From an uncultured Pelagibacteraceae bacterium (GTDB lineage: Bacteria > Pseudomonadota > Alphaproteobacteria > Pelagibacterales > Pelagibacteraceae), in NCBI GenBank assembly GCA_902593445.1, contig CACJIJ010000011.1:1-43202 (forward strand): DNA of 43,202 nt. The letters are read 5' to 3'. Every line of letters starts with the position of its first letter. Position 1 is the first letter of the stretch. This document shows, piece by piece, positions 15,351 to 25,736 of the stretch. Made by a program: the position numbers and the translations under genes. The notes beneath the pieces were generated by a model. That model was not told where the DNA came from, ran no database searches, and saw only the letters and a program-made list of their open reading frames with translations.

Positions 15351-15851
15351 ATGAAAAAAAACTCATACTCCTATGATGATCTTATAACTTGTGGAAATGG
15401 TGACCTTTTTGGTCCTGGTAATGCTAAATTACCACTCCCACCAATGCTTATGTTTGACAGAATAACGGAAATCAATGAAAATAATGGAGCGTTTAATAAA
15501 GGCTCTTTAAAAGCTGAATTAGATATTAAAGATGATCTTTGGTTTTTTGATTGTCATTTTAAAAAAGATCCAGTTATGCCAGGGTGCCTAGGTTTAGATG
15601 CTATGTGGCAACTAGTAGGTTTTTTTCTAGGTTGGCTAGGAAATCCTGGAAAAGGAAGAGCTCTAGGAGTGGGTACTGTGAAATTTACAGGCGAAGTATT
15701 ACAGAGTGTAAAAAATGTAAGATATGAAATAGATATGAAAAAAATTATGTCTCCTGCAGGAACAACTGTTGGGCTTGCAAATGGAATTGTTCTTGCAGAT
15801 AATAAAAAAATATATTCAGCAGAAAGTTTAAAAGTAGGGTTGTTTAAATAA
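15351..15851 (+). CDS. fabA: 3-hydroxydecanoyl-ACP dehydratase/isomerase
   Basis: FabA dehydrates beta-hydroxyacyl-ACP and isomerises trans-2-decenoyl-ACP to cis-3-decenoyl-ACP, the branch point for unsaturated fatty acids. The 166-residue protein has the catalytic histidine in [11 protein letters not shown] (H69) and the catalytic aspartate in LGLDAMWQ (D83), matching H70 and D84 of the E. coli enzyme. The frame opens earlier at 15282, but that extension is unlike FabA; the ATG at 15351 has AAGGGAG at 15335-15341 and a normal N-terminus. The stop shares a base with the fabB start (TAATG). Together with fabB and fabI it forms an unsaturated fatty acid operon. Confidence 0.97.
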   Translation: MKKNSYSYDDLITCGNGDLFGPGNAKLPLPPMLMFDRITEINENNGAFNKGSLKAELDIKDDLWFFDCHFKKDPVMPGCLGLDAMWQLVGFFLGWLGNPGKGRALGVGTVKFTGEVLQSVKNVRYEIDMKKIMSPAGTTVGLANGIVLADNKKIYSAESLKVGLFK

Positions 15852-17062
15852 TGAGAAGAGTAGTTATTACAGGTTTAGGAGTTGTTTCTTGTTTAGGAAA
15901 TAATCAAGAAGAAGTTCATCAATCTTTATTAAATTCAAAATCAGGAATTTCTTATGCTGAAGATTATAAAGAGCATAACCTTAAAAGCCATGTTCATGGT
16001 AAACCAAATATTAAACTTGAGGATCATATAGATAGAAAAACAATTAGATTTATGGGATCAGGCTCAGCTTACAATTATATTGCAATGAAAGAAGCTATTG
16101 AAGACTCTGGATTAGAAGAAAGTGAAGTAAGTAATTTTAAAACTGGAATTGTGATGGGATCAGGGGGACCTTCTATAGAAAATGTAATTTTAGCTGCAGA
16201 TAAAACTAGAGCAAAGACACCAAAATTAATGGGACCTTTTATTGTTCCAAGAACTATGGCCAGTACTGCTTCTGCAACACTTGCCGTACCATTTAAAATT
16301 AAAGGAACCAACTACACAATGAGTTCTGCATGTGCAACTAGTGGACATTGTATAGGAAATTCTATGGAATTAATTCAAATGGGTAAACAGGATGTTGTTT
16401 TTGCAGGAGGTAGTGAAGAAATTCATTGGGCAATGACAGCAATGTTTGATGCTATGACAGCTTTATCATCAAAATATAATGACACTCCACAATCTGCCTC
16501 TAGAGCTTATGATAAAACTAGAGATGGGTTTGTAATTGCAGGTGGTGCAGGCGTATTAGTACTTGAAGAATACGAACATGCTAAAGCAAGAGGGGCTAAA
16601 ATATACGCAGAATTAACTGGTTATGGAGCAACCTCAGATGGATACGATATGGTAGCGCCATCAGGTGAAGGTGCCGTTAGATGTATGAAAATGGCAATGA
16701 CAACTGCTAAGAATAAAATTGATTACATTAATACCCACGGAACATCTACTCCTGTTGGAGATATAACTGAACTTAATGCTATCAAAGAAACTTTTGGAGA
16801 GGACATTCCAAAAATAAGTTCAACAAAATCTTTATCAGGTCATCCTTTGGGGGCAGCTTCAGTGCATGAAGCCATCTATTGCTTGATAATGATGAAAAAT
16901 AATTTCATAACAGGGTCAGCAAATATTACAGATATGGATGATGAGGCAAAGAAATTTCCAATCGTTGCAAAAACTGAAACAGGTGCAACTTTAAATACAG
17001 TAATGTCAAATAGTTTTGGCTTTGGTGGAACTAATGCAGCTTTAATTTTTGAAAAGGTTTAG
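15851..17062 (+). CDS. fabB: 3-oxoacyl-ACP synthase I
   Basis: FabB condenses malonyl-ACP with acyl-ACP and elongates the cis-unsaturated intermediate made by FabA. The 403-residue product has the Cys-His-His triad of KAS I/II enzymes: C161 in [11 protein letters not shown]296 in [11 protein letters not shown] and H331 in [12 protein letters not shown]. The C-terminal [14 protein letters not shown] is also standard. Its ATG shares one base with the fabA stop, and fabI follows 3 bases after its own stop. The pairing with fabA supports FabB rather than FabF. Confidence 0.97.
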   Translation: MRRVVITGLGVVSCLGNNQEEVHQSLLNSKSGISYAEDYKEHNLKSHVHGKPNIKLEDHIDRKTIRFMGSGSAYNYIAMKEAIEDSGLEESEVSNFKTGIVMGSGGPSIENVILAADKTRAKTPKLMGPFIVPRTMASTASATLAVPFKIKGTNYTMSSACATSGHCIGNSMELIQMGKQDVVFAGGSEEIHWAMTAMFDAMTALSSKYNDTPQSASRAYDKTRDGFVIAGGAGVLVLEEYEHAKARGAKIYAELTGYGATSDGYDMVAPSGEGAVRCMKMAMTTAKNKIDYINTHGTSTPVGDITELNAIKETFGEDIPKISSTKSLSGHPLGAASVHEAIYCLIMMKNNFITGSANITDMDDEAKKFPIVAKTETGATLNTVMSNSFGFGGTNAALIFEKV

Positions 17063-17065
17063 TTA

Positions 17066-17851
17066 ATGAGTTTAATGAAAGGTAAAAAAGGCTTGATCAT
17101 GGGCGTTGCCAATGAAAGATCTATTGCTTGGGGAATTTCTCAAAAACTTTCAGAAGCTGGAGCGGAATTAGCATTTACTTATTTGGGTGACGCTTTAAAA
17201 AAAAGAGTAGTTCCTTTAGCAGAAAAATTAAATTCAAACGTTACATTTAGTTGTGATGTTGAAAAAAAAGAAGAAGTTGTAAAATTATTTAAAGATATAA
17301 AATCTAAATGGGGTGAAATTGATTTTGTAGTTCATGCAGTTGCTTTCTCTGATAAATCAGAGTTATCAGGTGAATATTTAAATACAACAAGAGAAAACTT
17401 TTTAAGAAGTATGTTAATCTCATGCTTTTCATTTACTGAAGTAGCTAAAGAAGCTTCAAATGTAATGAAACAAGGTGGAAGTTTGTTAACTTTAACTTAC
17501 GAGTCTACTAAAGCAATCCCAAATTATAACGTAATGGGTGTTTGCAAATCAGCTCTTGAGGCAAGTGTTAAGTATTTAGCAAGAGACTTAGGAGCCAAAG
17601 GTATGAGAGTAAATGCTATAAGTGCTGGACCTATCAAGACATTAGCTGCCTCTGCAATAGGAGACGCAAAATTCCTATATAAATGGAATGAAGACCATTC
17701 TTTCCTTAAAAGAAACGTAGATATCCATGATGTTGGAAATTCAGCATTATATCTATTAAGTGATCTTGCTAACGGAGTTACTGGTGAAATCCACTACGTA
17801 GATGCTGGATATAATAAAGTTGGGATGCCAGATCCTAAGAATATCACCTAA
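17066..17851 (+). CDS. fabI: Enoyl-ACP reductase (NADH), FabI type
   Basis: FabI reduces trans-2-enoyl-ACP, the last step of each elongation cycle. The 261-residue short-chain dehydrogenase-like protein has the FabI nucleotide-binding variant GVANERSIAWGIS and the catalytic Y154-x6-K161 (YNVMGVCK), with an additional tyrosine in LTYESTKA. The spacing equals that of E. coli FabI (Y156, K163). It is the last gene of the fabA-fabB-fabI operon and is followed by a bidirectional terminator shared with convergent pnp. Confidence 0.97.
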   Translation: MSLMKGKKGLIMGVANERSIAWGISQKLSEAGAELAFTYLGDALKKRVVPLAEKLNSNVTFSCDVEKKEEVVKLFKDIKSKWGEIDFVVHAVAFSDKSELSGEYLNTTRENFLRSMLISCFSFTEVAKEASNVMKQGGSLLTLTYESTKAIPNYNVMGVCKSALEASVKYLARDLGAKGMRVNAISAGPIKTLAASAIGDAKFLYKWNEDHSFLKRNVDIHDVGNSALYLLSDLANGVTGEIHYVDAGYNKVGMPDPKNIT

Positions 17852-17870
17852 AAATAGTTAAATTTAGTTA

Positions 17871-17907
17871 AAAAAACCCCCAGAATTCTCATTCCAAGGG
17901 TTTATAA
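17871..17907. terminator. Bidirectional terminator between fabI and pnp
   Basis: AAACCC (17874-17879) pairs with GGGTTT (17898-17903), and an inner GAAT/ATTC (17883-17886 with 17891-17894) closes a four-base loop; a 3x3 internal loop separates the stems. The plus strand continues TTTATAATTTT after the GGG, and the minus strand continues TTTTTTAACTAAATTT after the CCC arm. Both convergent operons can therefore end here. Confidence 0.75.
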
Positions 17908-17924
17908 TTTTAAATAGAGCTATA

Positions 17925-19997
17925 TTACTCAGCAGCTTGTTTCATAGAAAGTTTAACTTTACCTCTATCGAAACCAATTACTTTGACTTTTACTTCGTCA
18001 CCTTCTTTGACAACGTCAGTTACTTTAGCAACTCTCTTATCTGCAAGTTCTGAGATATGAACCAGTCCATCTTGTTTTCCTAAGAAATTAACAAATGCAC
18101 CAAACTCCATGATCTTCATTACTTTTCCTGAATAAATTTTATTCAATTCAGCTTTTGCAGTAATGTCTTTAATCATTTGCATTGCGATTTTTCTAGACTC
18201 TTCATCTGGAGCAGCAACAGTTACTACACCTTCATCGTTCACATCTACTTTAGCACCTGATTTTTCAACGATCTCTCTGATTGTTGCACCACCTTTTCCA
18301 ATGACAGCAGCAATATCTTTTTTATCAACATTAACTTGTTCCATTTTTGGAGTGTGTTTTCCAACATCAGATCTTGAAGCTGATAATGCTTTATTCATTT
18401 CTCCTAAGATATGAACTCTTCCATCTTTAGCTTGGCTCAATGCCTGCTCCATGATTTCAAATGTAATACCTGTAATTTTGATATCCATTTGAAGAGAAGT
18501 AATTCCATCTTTAGTTCCAGCAACTTTAAAGTCCATATCACCCAAGTGATCTTCATCCCCTAAAATGTCTGATAAGACACTAAAATCATCACCTTCTTTA
18601 ATCAAACCCATTGCTATACCTGCAACTGGCTCTTTAATTGGTACTCCCGCATCCATTAATGCCAAAGAAGTTCCGCAAACAGTAGCCATTGAAGAAGAAC
18701 CATTAGACTCTGTAATTTCTGAAACTACTCTAAAAGTATATGGAAATGCTTCTTTTGTAGGTAATGAAGAGTTAATCGCTCTCCAAGCTAATTTACCATG
18801 ACCAATTTCTCTTCTACCTGTTCCAATTCTACCAGTCTCTCCAACTGAAAAAGGAGGAAAATTATAGTGAAGCATAAATCGTTCTCTTTGAAGCCCATCC
18901 AAACTTTCAATTCTTTGCTCATCATCAGATGTGCCTAATGTTGCAACAACAATTGCTTGAGTTTCTCCTCTTGTAAACAATGCAGAACCATGAGCTCTTG
19001 GTAAAACACCCACTTCACATTCTATAGGTCTTACATCAGATAAACCTCTGCCATCAATTCTATTTTTGTTTTTTAGAATGTCAGTTCTTACAATTGATTT
19101 TTCTAGATTTTTTAGCTGACTGTTAACATCAAGATCAGTGTAATTTTCATCTTCCTCATAAAGTTTTTTAGCTTTATCAGTAATCTCTGAAATTTGATTT
19201 GATCTATCTTGTTTATCTCTTGTTGCAAAAGCTTTTTTAAGATCTTCTGTAAAAGTTTCCTCAAGTTTTTTCTTAACTTCTGATAGATCTTTTTTCTCAA
19301 CTGTCCACTCAGGTTTTCTGCATTCTTTTGCAAGTTCCTCAATCATTTCAATCACTGGAACAAAACCTTCGTGACCAAATTTAACTGCGTTTAGCATTTC
19401 TTCTTCAGTTAAACCACTTGCTTCAGACTCAACCATAAGTACAGCATCTTTTGTACCTGCTACAACTAAATCTAATTTCGATTTTTCTAACTCTACTTTA
19501 GATGGGTTTAAAACATATTTTCCATCAATAAATCCAACTCTTGAAGCTCCTACAGGACCCATAAATGGCATTCCCGATATAGCCAATGCTGCTGAAGATG
19601 CAGTGATTGATAAAATATCTGGTTCGTTTTCTTTATCGTATGAAATTACAGTTGGTAATAACTGTACTTCATTTTTAAATTCATCAGGAAACAAAGGTCT
19701 GATTGGTCTATCAATTAATCTAGAGATTAATGTTTCGCTCTCAGTTGGTCTTGCTTCTCTTTTAAAATATCCACCTGGAATTTTTCCGGCTGCATAATAT
19801 TTCTCTTGGTAATTTACAGATAATGGAAAGTAATCCATATCAGGATTTACTTTTTTTGCACCCACTACTGTTGCTAGTACGACTGTCTCTCCACATGTTG
19901 CGATTATTGCACCGTCTGCCTGTCTTGCTACTTTACCTGTTTCTAAACTTATCTTCTTTCCCGCTACTTCAATTTCCTTCTTATATACTTTAAACAT
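17925..19997 (-). CDS. pnp: Polyribonucleotide nucleotidyltransferase (PNPase)
   Basis: PNPase degrades RNA phosphorolytically from the 3' end and can add heteropolymeric tails. The 690-residue protein has the full layout: first RNase PH domain from residue 1 (with [20 protein letters not shown]), a helical linker, a second RNase PH domain with [14 protein letters not shown] and the catalytic region including [10 protein letters not shown], then KH ([14 protein letters not shown]) and S1 ([19 protein letters not shown]) RNA-binding domains. It follows rpsO, as in most bacteria. Its leader is unusual (purine-rich tandem repeat at 19998-20040). It is slightly shorter at the C-terminus than many PNPases. 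Confidence 0.98.
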   Translation of the reverse strand: MFKVYKKEIEVAGKKISLETGKVARQADGAIIATCGETVVLATVVGAKKVNPDMDYFPLSVNYQEKYYAAGKIPGGYFKREARPTESETLISRLIDRPIRPLFPDEFKNEVQLLPTVISYDKENEPDILSITASSAALAISGMPFMGPVGASRVGFIDGKYVLNPSKVELEKSKLDLVVAGTKDAVLMVESEASGLTEEEMLNAVKFGHEGFVPVIEMIEELAKECRKPEWTVEKKDLSEVKKKLEETFTEDLKKAFATRDKQDRSNQISEITDKAKKLYEEDENYTDLDVNSQLKNLEKSIVRTDILKNKNRIDGRGLSDVRPIECEVGVLPRAHGSALFTRGETQAIVVATLGTSDDEQRIESLDGLQRERFMLHYNFPPFSVGETGRIGTGRREIGHGKLAWRAINSSLPTKEAFPYTFRVVSEITESNGSSSMATVCGTSLALMDAGVPIKEPVAGIAMGLIKEGDDFSVLSDILGDEDHLGDMDFKVAGTKDGITSLQMDIKITGITFEIMEQALSQAKDGRVHILGEMNKALSASRSDVGKHTPKMEQVNVDKKDIAAVIGKGGATIREIVEKSGAKVDVNDEGVVTVAAPDEESRKIAMQMIKDITAKAELNKIYSGKVMKIMEFGAFVNFLGKQDGLVHISELADKRVAKVTDVVKEGDEVKVKVIGFDRGKVKLSMKQAAE

Positions 19998-20040
19998 TTC
20001 ATTTCCATTTCGTTTCGTTCGTTTCGTTCCATTCCGTTCT
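19998..20040 (-). repeat. Purine-rich repeat leader of pnp
   Basis: The minus-strand leader consists almost wholly of A and G, with a perfect 9-base tandem repeat (AACGAAACG twice, plus-strand 20011-20028) flanked by GGAA words. Two ATGs at 20006-20008 and 20000-20002 precede the pnp ATG out of frame. Purine-only leaders can bind S1 or PNPase-type RNA-binding domains, so it may be a translational control site. This is inference. Confidence 0.5.
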
Positions 20041-20054
20041 ATCTATCTTGATTT

Positions 20055-20303
20055 CTATTTTCTTAAATTCAATTTCGACAGTACATTTTTGTAAGAATCC
20101 ATTTTATTTTTCTTTAGGTATTCTAACAATTTCTTTCTTCTATTTACCGCTCTCAACAATCCAACAGATGAATGCTTATCTTTCTTGAATTGCTTAATAT
20201 GTTTAGAGAGAGTTTCAATTTTCTCTGTTAGCAAAGCGATCTGTATCTCTGAAGATCCAGTATCTTTATCGTGTATTGCTAATTCTTGTGCCTTTTTATT
20301 CAT
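20055..20303 (-). CDS. rpsO: 30S ribosomal protein S15
   Basis: S15 binds the central domain of 16S rRNA and helps form subunit bridges. The 82-residue protein is a few residues shorter at the N-terminus than the usual 88-89, but contains the family blocks DTGSSEIQIALLTEKI, HSSVGLLRAVNRRKKLLEYLKK and the C-terminal LNLRK. It lies directly after rbfA with 12 bases between; the truB gene that usually sits there is absent. pnp follows, as in most bacteria. Confidence 0.96.
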   Translation of the reverse strand: MNKKAQELAIHDKDTGSSEIQIALLTEKIETLSKHIKQFKKDKHSSVGLLRAVNRRKKLLEYLKKNKMDSYKNVLSKLNLRK

Positions 20304-20315
20304 GCCTCTTTCTTC

Positions 20316-20684
20316 CTATTTATTTGTTTGTTTTATTAAGTTTTCTATTTTTTCCGCATACTCAAAAGACTCGTCTTTTCTAAAAAGTAATTTTGGTAAA
20401 AATTTCATGACCACTTTTTGTGATAAAATTTTTCTAATTAAATATGAGTATTCCTTTAAAACATTAATTGTTTCCTCCGCATCTTTCCCTCCTAATGGAA
20501 GAACATATGCTTTAGCAATTTTTAAATCTGGACTCATTCTAACCTCAGTAACAGTTATTGTGTTCGTTTCTAAATTTGGCACCTTAGCCTCATTTCTTAT
20601 AAAAATCATGCTTAAAGACTGTTTAATCATTTCTCCTACTCTAAGCTGTCTTTGAGATACTGGTTTTCCTATTCTATCTGCCAT
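20316..20684 (-). CDS. rbfA: Ribosome-binding factor A
   Basis: RbfA is a KH-like cold-shock and maturation factor that acts on the 5' end of 16S rRNA in the 30S subunit. The 122-residue product starts RIGKPVSQRQLRVGEMIKQ and contains VTEVRMSPDLKIAKAYV, both standard for the family. Its start codon shares a base with the infB stop (TAATG on the minus strand), so it is translated in coupling with infB. Confidence 0.95.
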   Translation of the reverse strand: MADRIGKPVSQRQLRVGEMIKQSLSMIFIRNEAKVPNLETNTITVTEVRMSPDLKIAKAYVLPLGGKDAEETINVLKEYSYLIRKILSQKVVMKFLPKLLFRKDESFEYAEKIENLIKQTNK

Positions 20685-22903
20685 TAAATTGACCTCTCTG
20701 TAGATGTAACACTAAAAGCCTCTATTGTGTCATTTTTTTGGAAATCCATATAATCTTTGACTGTAATTCCACATTCTTGACCACCACTCACCTGTTTTAC
20801 CTGATTTTTTTCTCTAAATATTGATGAAACTTTGCCAGTATAAATTATTGCACCATCTCTAATAATTCTAACATCTGAAGTACTATTAATTTCTCCTTCA
20901 GTTACTTTTGAACCTGCAACTTTTCCAGCACCTGAGACTTTAAATATTTCCAAGATTTGTGCTGTACCAGTAATTGTTTCTTGGACATCAGGCGCCAATA
21001 ATCCTGACATTCTTTGTTTAATATAATCTAAAACTTCGTAAATAATATTGTATGAGGATATTTTTATTTTCTCATTTTCAGCAAGTTTTTTTGCTTCTTT
21101 GCTTGGTTTAACATTAAAGGCTATTAATACTGCGTTCGATGCTTTTGCTAATGTAACGTCTGTTTCTGTTACCATTCCAATATCTGCTAAAATTATTTTA
21201 GGTTTGACTTCGTCATGCTTAATTTGACTAATTGCATTTTTAATTGCTTCTGATGATCCATGAACATCAGATTTTATAATTAAATTTAACTCCTCTGTAG
21301 ATTTATCTGAAAAGGCAGAGTCTTGAGTTGCGAATGTAAGAGGATTTTTTCCATCTTTACTTTCTTGAGCTCTGTTTTCACTTAATATTTTTGCCTCTTT
21401 CTCAGAATCAAGAACAATAAAATCATCTCCAGCTTTTGCTGCACCATTTATACCCAAAATTTCAACTGGAGTTGAAGGTGATGCTTCGTTGATATTTTGG
21501 CCTTTGTCATCAATGATGGCCCTTACTTTTCCCCATTTTAACCCACTAACAAAAAAGTCGCCTTTCTTAAGTGTTCCGGTAGTAACAATTATATTGGCAA
21601 CTGGACCTCTACCAATATCAATCTTTGACTCTAACACTATACCTGTGGCTTTAGATTCATAATCTGTTTTCAAATCTAAAATTTCTGATTGAAGAATTAT
21701 AGACTCAACTAATTTATCTAAATTTTGTTTAGTCTTAGTTGAAATTTCAACCATCAGGGTATCACCAGATAGATCTTCAGCAATCAATTCATGTTCTAAT
21801 AATTGATTTTTAATTTTTAATGGATCTGCTTCTGGTAAATCACATTTATTTATAGCTACAACTATTGGAACATCTGCGGCTTTTGCATGTTTAATTGACT
21901 CAATTGTTTGAGGTTTTACTCCATCATCAGCTGCAACTACTAAAACTACAACATCTGTTAATTTCGATCCTCTGGCTCTCATCTCAGTAAAAGCTGCATG
22001 GCCTGGTGTGTCAATGAATGTTAATTTATTATTTTGGCTTTCAATTTGATAGGCACCAATATGTTGAGTAATTCCACCAAATTCTCCCGAAACTACATTA
22101 GTACTTCTTAATACATCCAATACAGATGTTTTTCCATGATCTACATGTCCCATAACTGTAACAATTGGTGGCCTGTTTTTTAAATTTTCAGTCCTTGAGG
22201 CTTTTATCTTTTCAATTATTTCTTCCGCTTTTTCTTCTCTAAGAGGATTATGACCAAATTCTTTCACTAAGTATTCTGCTGTATCTGCAGCTAATGTCTG
22301 ATTGATAGTAACTGTAACCCCCATTCCAAAAAGGTGTTTGATAACATTGCTTGATTGTTCGGCCATTCTATTTGCAAGCTCTCTTACTGTAATAGCTTCT
22401 GGAATTTTAACATCTCTTTTGACTGATTTTGGATTTTCTTGAGAATTATCTTTTGTCGCATTTTTTATTTCTTTTTGTCTCGCTCTCTTAACTGATGCTA
22501 AACTTCTTTGTTTTGCATCTATTTCATCACTCAGCGCCCTAGAAACTGTTAATTTTAATTCTCTTTTCTTCGTTCCGGATTTAAAATTCTTTTTATCTTT
22601 GCTTTCACTATCTCCTTTAAGCCTTTTAGTAGCTCGTTGCTCTGCTAATTTCCTTCTCTCAAAATCATTTGTTGTTGCTGATGATTTAGAGTTAAATAAA
22701 GGTTTTAAAGATGAACCTCTATTAAATGTCGATACTGGTTTAGTTTTATTTGTTGCTGATCTAAATGATGCTCCCCTAGAAGAAAACTTCCCGGTCTGTT
22801 TTCCAATTACAGTGGAGTTTTTTCCATGATTTTTAGCAATCTCTATATTCTTGATTGATTTTTTGGCTGAGCCTGAAATTGTTAATTTTGTTTTTTTCTC
22901 CAT
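20684..22903 (-). CDS. infB: Translation initiation factor IF-2
   Basis: IF-2 is the GTPase that brings initiator tRNA to the ribosome. The 739-residue protein has a lysine- and serine-rich low-complexity N-terminus (about 1-165), the IF-2 N-terminal helix region with VRELANRMA, then the G domain with [12 protein letters not shown] (G1), DTPGHAAF (G3) and NKCDLP (G4), and the C-terminal beta-barrel and fMet-tRNA-binding domains. It begins 10 bases after the nusA stop; the ylxR (rnpM) gene commonly found between them is missing. The N-terminal region is short compared with many alphaproteobacterial IF-2 proteins. Confidence 0.98.
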   Translation of the reverse strand: MEKKTKLTISGSAKKSIKNIEIAKNHGKNSTVIGKQTGKFSSRGASFRSATNKTKPVSTFNRGSSLKPLFNSKSSATTNDFERRKLAEQRATKRLKGDSESKDKKNFKSGTKKRELKLTVSRALSDEIDAKQRSLASVKRARQKEIKNATKDNSQENPKSVKRDVKIPEAITVRELANRMAEQSSNVIKHLFGMGVTVTINQTLAADTAEYLVKEFGHNPLREEKAEEIIEKIKASRTENLKNRPPIVTVMGHVDHGKTSVLDVLRSTNVVSGEFGGITQHIGAYQIESQNNKLTFIDTPGHAAFTEMRARGSKLTDVVVLVVAADDGVKPQTIESIKHAKAADVPIVVAINKCDLPEADPLKIKNQLLEHELIAEDLSGDTLMVEISTKTKQNLDKLVESIILQSEILDLKTDYESKATGIVLESKIDIGRGPVANIIVTTGTLKKGDFFVSGLKWGKVRAIIDDKGQNINEASPSTPVEILGINGAAKAGDDFIVLDSEKEAKILSENRAQESKDGKNPLTFATQDSAFSDKSTEELNLIIKSDVHGSSEAIKNAISQIKHDEVKPKIILADIGMVTETDVTLAKASNAVLIAFNVKPSKEAKKLAENEKIKISSYNIIYEVLDYIKQRMSGLLAPDVQETITGTAQILEIFKVSGAGKVAGSKVTEGEINSTSDVRIIRDGAIIYTGKVSSIFREKNQVKQVSGGQECGITVKDYMDFQKNDTIEAFSVTSTERSI

Positions 22904-22913
22904 ACCTCATCAC

Positions 22914-24467
22914 TCAATCTTTATAAACAATATTTCTGGCAGACATAATTAATTCATCTGCCTCTTCCTTCGATAAAGCAAAATCTTCAAGATATCCTTG
23001 AATTTTTACTCTCTCACCTTTTATAATATCAAAACCACCTGTTAATTCATCAGATGCTAGATCTGCAAAATCTTCTAAAGTTAAAATTTTTTGCTCACCT
23101 AAAGTGACTAGCATACCTGGAGTTAAACCTTTTAAATTAATTAAATTATCCTCAAGACCTAACTCTTTAATTCTCTGAGAAATATCCTCTTGATCTTTTT
23201 CGTGAAATTCTTTAGCTCTTTCTATTAACGCTTTAGCAGTATCTTCTTCAATACCCTCAATCTTAATTAAATTTTCAGCTGAGCTATCTTTAATATCATC
23301 AATTGTTGAAAAACCCTCCGCAACAAGTAATTGACCCAATGTTTCGTCTAATTCTAAATTTTTAACAAAATTTTCTGTTTTTTCTTTGAACTCTAACTGT
23401 CTTCTCTCAGAGTCCTCTGCATCTGTCATTATATTAATTTCATAATTTAAAAGTTTAGTTGCAAGTCGTACATTTTGACCTCTTCTTCCTATCGCCTTAC
23501 TTAAATTTTCCTCAGTAAGAATGACGTCAAGCTTTTTTCTTTCACTATCAACGTTTACTCTTTGAACTTCCGCAGGTGATAACGCATTTGAAACCAATAT
23601 AGCAGGATCTTCAGACCAATTCACAATGTCAATTTTTTCACCTTGAAGTTCATTCACAACAGCCTGAACTCTTGAACCTCTCATACCAACACATGCTCCA
23701 ACTGGATCTAAAGATGTGTCAACTGCTTTCACACATATTTTAGCTCTACTTCCAGGATCTCTAGATGAAGATTTAATTTCAATTAGTCCATCATAAATCT
23801 CTGGCACTTCTTGAACAAAAAGCTTTTCCATAAATTTAGGATGAGCTCTGGATAAAAATATTTGTTGTCCTCTTGGTTCTCTTCTGACATCATAGCAATA
23901 CGCTTTTATTCTGTCCCCTGCTTTAATATTTTCACGTGGAATTAATTCATTTTTTTGAATAATTGCTTCAGTTCTTCCTAAGTCAATGATGACATTTCCA
24001 AATTCTAATCTTTTAACAATACCACTTAAAATTGAGTCTTTCTTATCAACGAAATCATTAAATTGTCTTTCTCTTTCTGCCTCTCTTACGTTGAAACTAA
24101 TAACTTGTTTAGCAGTCTGAGCAGCTATACGTCCAAAATCAAAAGAAGGAAGTGGTTGTAATACCTCATCACCAATGGACTTATCTTTATTTGTTTGATT
24201 TAAACTTATAGCGTCTTCTAATTTTATTTCGGTATTTGCATTTTCAGGATTTTCAGCAATTATCAATTTTCTAAAAAGTTCAATATCTCCATTATCTCTA
24301 TTTATTGAAACCTTAATTTCATTTTCCTGGCCGAATTTTGATTTAGCTGCTTTTGCAATACCTGTTTCCATAGAGCTAATAATAAGTTCTTTATCTATAG
24401 ATTTTTCTAAAGCCACTGCTTCAGCAATTCTTAATAATTCAAGTTTATCTGCTCTTTTATTTAACAT
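22914..24467 (-). CDS. nusA: Transcription termination/antitermination protein NusA
   Basis: NusA binds RNA polymerase and modulates pausing, termination and antitermination. The 517-residue product has the N-terminal polymerase-binding domain (from LLRIAEAVALEKSIDKE), an S1 domain (SGIVKRLEFGNVIIDLG), two KH domains (DPVGACVGMRGSRVQAV and LSKAIGRRGQNVRLA) and C-terminal acidic helix-hairpin-helix repeats. The frame stays open to 24506, but that extension runs through a terminator hairpin and is not NusA-like; the ATG at 24467 has a GGAG (24479-24482) 11 bases upstream. The usual upstream gene rimP is not here. Confidence 0.96.
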   Translation of the reverse strand: MLNKRADKLELLRIAEAVALEKSIDKELIISSMETGIAKAAKSKFGQENEIKVSINRDNGDIELFRKLIIAENPENANTEIKLEDAISLNQTNKDKSIGDEVLQPLPSFDFGRIAAQTAKQVISFNVREAERERQFNDFVDKKDSILSGIVKRLEFGNVIIDLGRTEAIIQKNELIPRENIKAGDRIKAYCYDVRREPRGQQIFLSRAHPKFMEKLFVQEVPEIYDGLIEIKSSSRDPGSRAKICVKAVDTSLDPVGACVGMRGSRVQAVVNELQGEKIDIVNWSEDPAILVSNALSPAEVQRVNVDSERKKLDVILTEENLSKAIGRRGQNVRLATKLLNYEINIMTDAEDSERRQLEFKEKTENFVKNLELDETLGQLLVAEGFSTIDDIKDSSAENLIKIEGIEEDTAKALIERAKEFHEKDQEDISQRIKELGLEDNLINLKGLTPGMLVTLGEQKILTLEDFADLASDELTGGFDIIKGERVKIQGYLEDFALSKEEADELIMSARNIVYKD

Positions 24468-24482
24468 AATTTTGTTTGCTCC

Positions 24483-24509
24483 AAAAAAAAATGGGCTAAA
24501 GCCCATTTT
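24483..24509 (-). terminator. Intrinsic terminator directly upstream of nusA
   Basis: On the minus strand AAAATGGGC and GCCCATTTT form a perfect 9-base-pair stem with a TTTA loop. The T-run totals nine Ts with the stem, five of them beyond it, so this is a textbook intrinsic terminator. It lies 58 bases after the metK stop and ends 15-16 bases before the nusA ATG. It either ends the metK transcript or acts as an attenuator for nusA. Confidence 0.85.
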
Positions 24510-24566
24510 GTAAAGTTCAATAATGTAATGGCAATATATTAAAGTTTTTTTTTAATTCAACAGAAA

Positions 24567-25736
24567 CTATTTAGAAAAAATGTCGATTTTATCTGTTTTT
24601 TCCCAAGAAAAAGAGCCGTTTTCTTCTGGCATTCTGCCAAAATGACCGTAAGCAGCTGTTTTTTCATATATAGGTTTATTTAAATTAAGCATTTCTCTAA
24701 TTCCTCTAGGACTTAAATCAAAGTTTTCTTTAATTTTATCTACTACAAATTTATTTTTATCTAAATCATTATCAAACAAATCTATGTATATTGATAGAGG
24801 CTTTGAAACACCAATTGCATAAGCTAATTGAATTAGACATTTTTCTGTAATTTTTGACCCAACAACGTTTTTAGCAATATATCTTGCTGCATAAGCTGCT
24901 GATCTATCAACTTTCGTTGGGTCTTTACCAGAAAAAGCCCCACCACCGTGAGGTGCTGCACCACCATATGTATCAACTATAATTTTTCTGCCTGTAAGAC
25001 CACAATCTCCATCAGGACCACCAATTACAAAATTACCTGTTGGATTTACATAAAATTCTTTTTCATCAAAACCATCAAGAAAATTTTCTGGAATAGATTT
25101 TAACATATAAGGTCTTAACAGATCTCTAACCTGCGCTTGATTAACATCTGCCGAATGTTGTGAAGAGATAACTACTGACTTTACTTTTGAAGGTTTTCCA
25201 TCAACATACTCGAATGTTACCTGACTTTTTGAGTCTGGTTCAATATTTTTTAATTTTCCAGATTTTCTATCTTCAGCCATCAACCTTAAAATTTTGTGAG
25301 AATAATGTATCGGTGCTGGCATTAAAACATCTGTTTCATTACAAGCGTAGCCAAACATAATACCTTGATCTCCAGCTCCTTCATCTTTATTCCCCGAAGA
25401 ATCTACACCCATAGCAATATCAGCAGATTGAGAGTGTAGATGGCTTTCAACTTTTGTAGCTTCTTTCCAAGTAAATCCTTCTTGGTCATAACCAATGTCT
25501 TTTATGCAATTTCTTACTTTTTCAATTAATTCCTCTTCTTTGATTTCAGGTCCTCTTACTTCACCAGCTAAGACAACTTTATTAGTAGTAGTTAATGTTT
25601 CACAGGCAACTCTAGAATATGGATCTCCAGAAATAAAACTATCAACAACCATATCTGAAATTCTATCAGAAACTTTGTCTGGATGACCCTCAGAAACAGA
25701 CTCACTCGTGAAAAGATAATTTTTTAAATTACTCAT
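24567..25736 (-). CDS. metK: S-adenosylmethionine synthetase
   Basis: MetK makes SAM from methionine and ATP. The 389-residue protein shows [20 protein letters not shown] at the N-terminus, the [15 protein letters not shown]-binding hexapeptide region, the [16 protein letters not shown] phosphate-binding loop, and the C-terminal YGHFGR. Its start overlaps the end of lnt by 8 bases. A terminator follows before nusA. I saw no SAM riboswitch ahead of it, and the overlap leaves no room for one. The lnt-metK order is alphaproteobacterial. Confidence 0.98.
   Translation of the reverse strand: MSNLKNYLFTSESVSEGHPDKVSDRISDMVVDSFISGDPYSRVACETLTTTNKVVLAGEVRGPEIKEEELIEKVRNCIKDIGYDQEGFTWKEATKVESHLHSQSADIAMGVDSSGNKDEGAGDQGIMFGYACNETDVLMPAPIHYSHKILRLMAEDRKSGKLKNIEPDSKSQVTFEYVDGKPSKVKSVVISSQHSADVNQAQVRDLLRPYMLKSIPENFLDGFDEKEFYVNPTGNFVIGGPDGDCGLTGRKIIVDTYGGAAPHGGGAFSGKDPTKVDRSAAYAARYIAKNVVGSKITEKCLIQLAYAIGVSKPLSIYIDLFDNDLDKNKFVVDKIKENFDLSPRGIREMLNLNKPIYEKTAAYGHFGRMPEENGSFSWEKTDKIDIFSK

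Noticed and set aside
20011-20028. Tandem repeats before pnp as a CRISPR or satellite array
   Set aside because: There are only two 9-base units without spacers, and no cas gene is present.
20185-20655. A 156-residue plus-strand reading frame across rpsO and rbfA
   Set aside because: Both genes on the other strand are unmistakable; the frame is an antisense shadow.
24468-24506. A longer NusA reading frame with 13 extra N-terminal residues
   Set aside because: The extension is encoded by the terminator hairpin and its T-run, and is not NusA-like; the ATG at 24467 has GGAG upstream and gives the family N-terminus.
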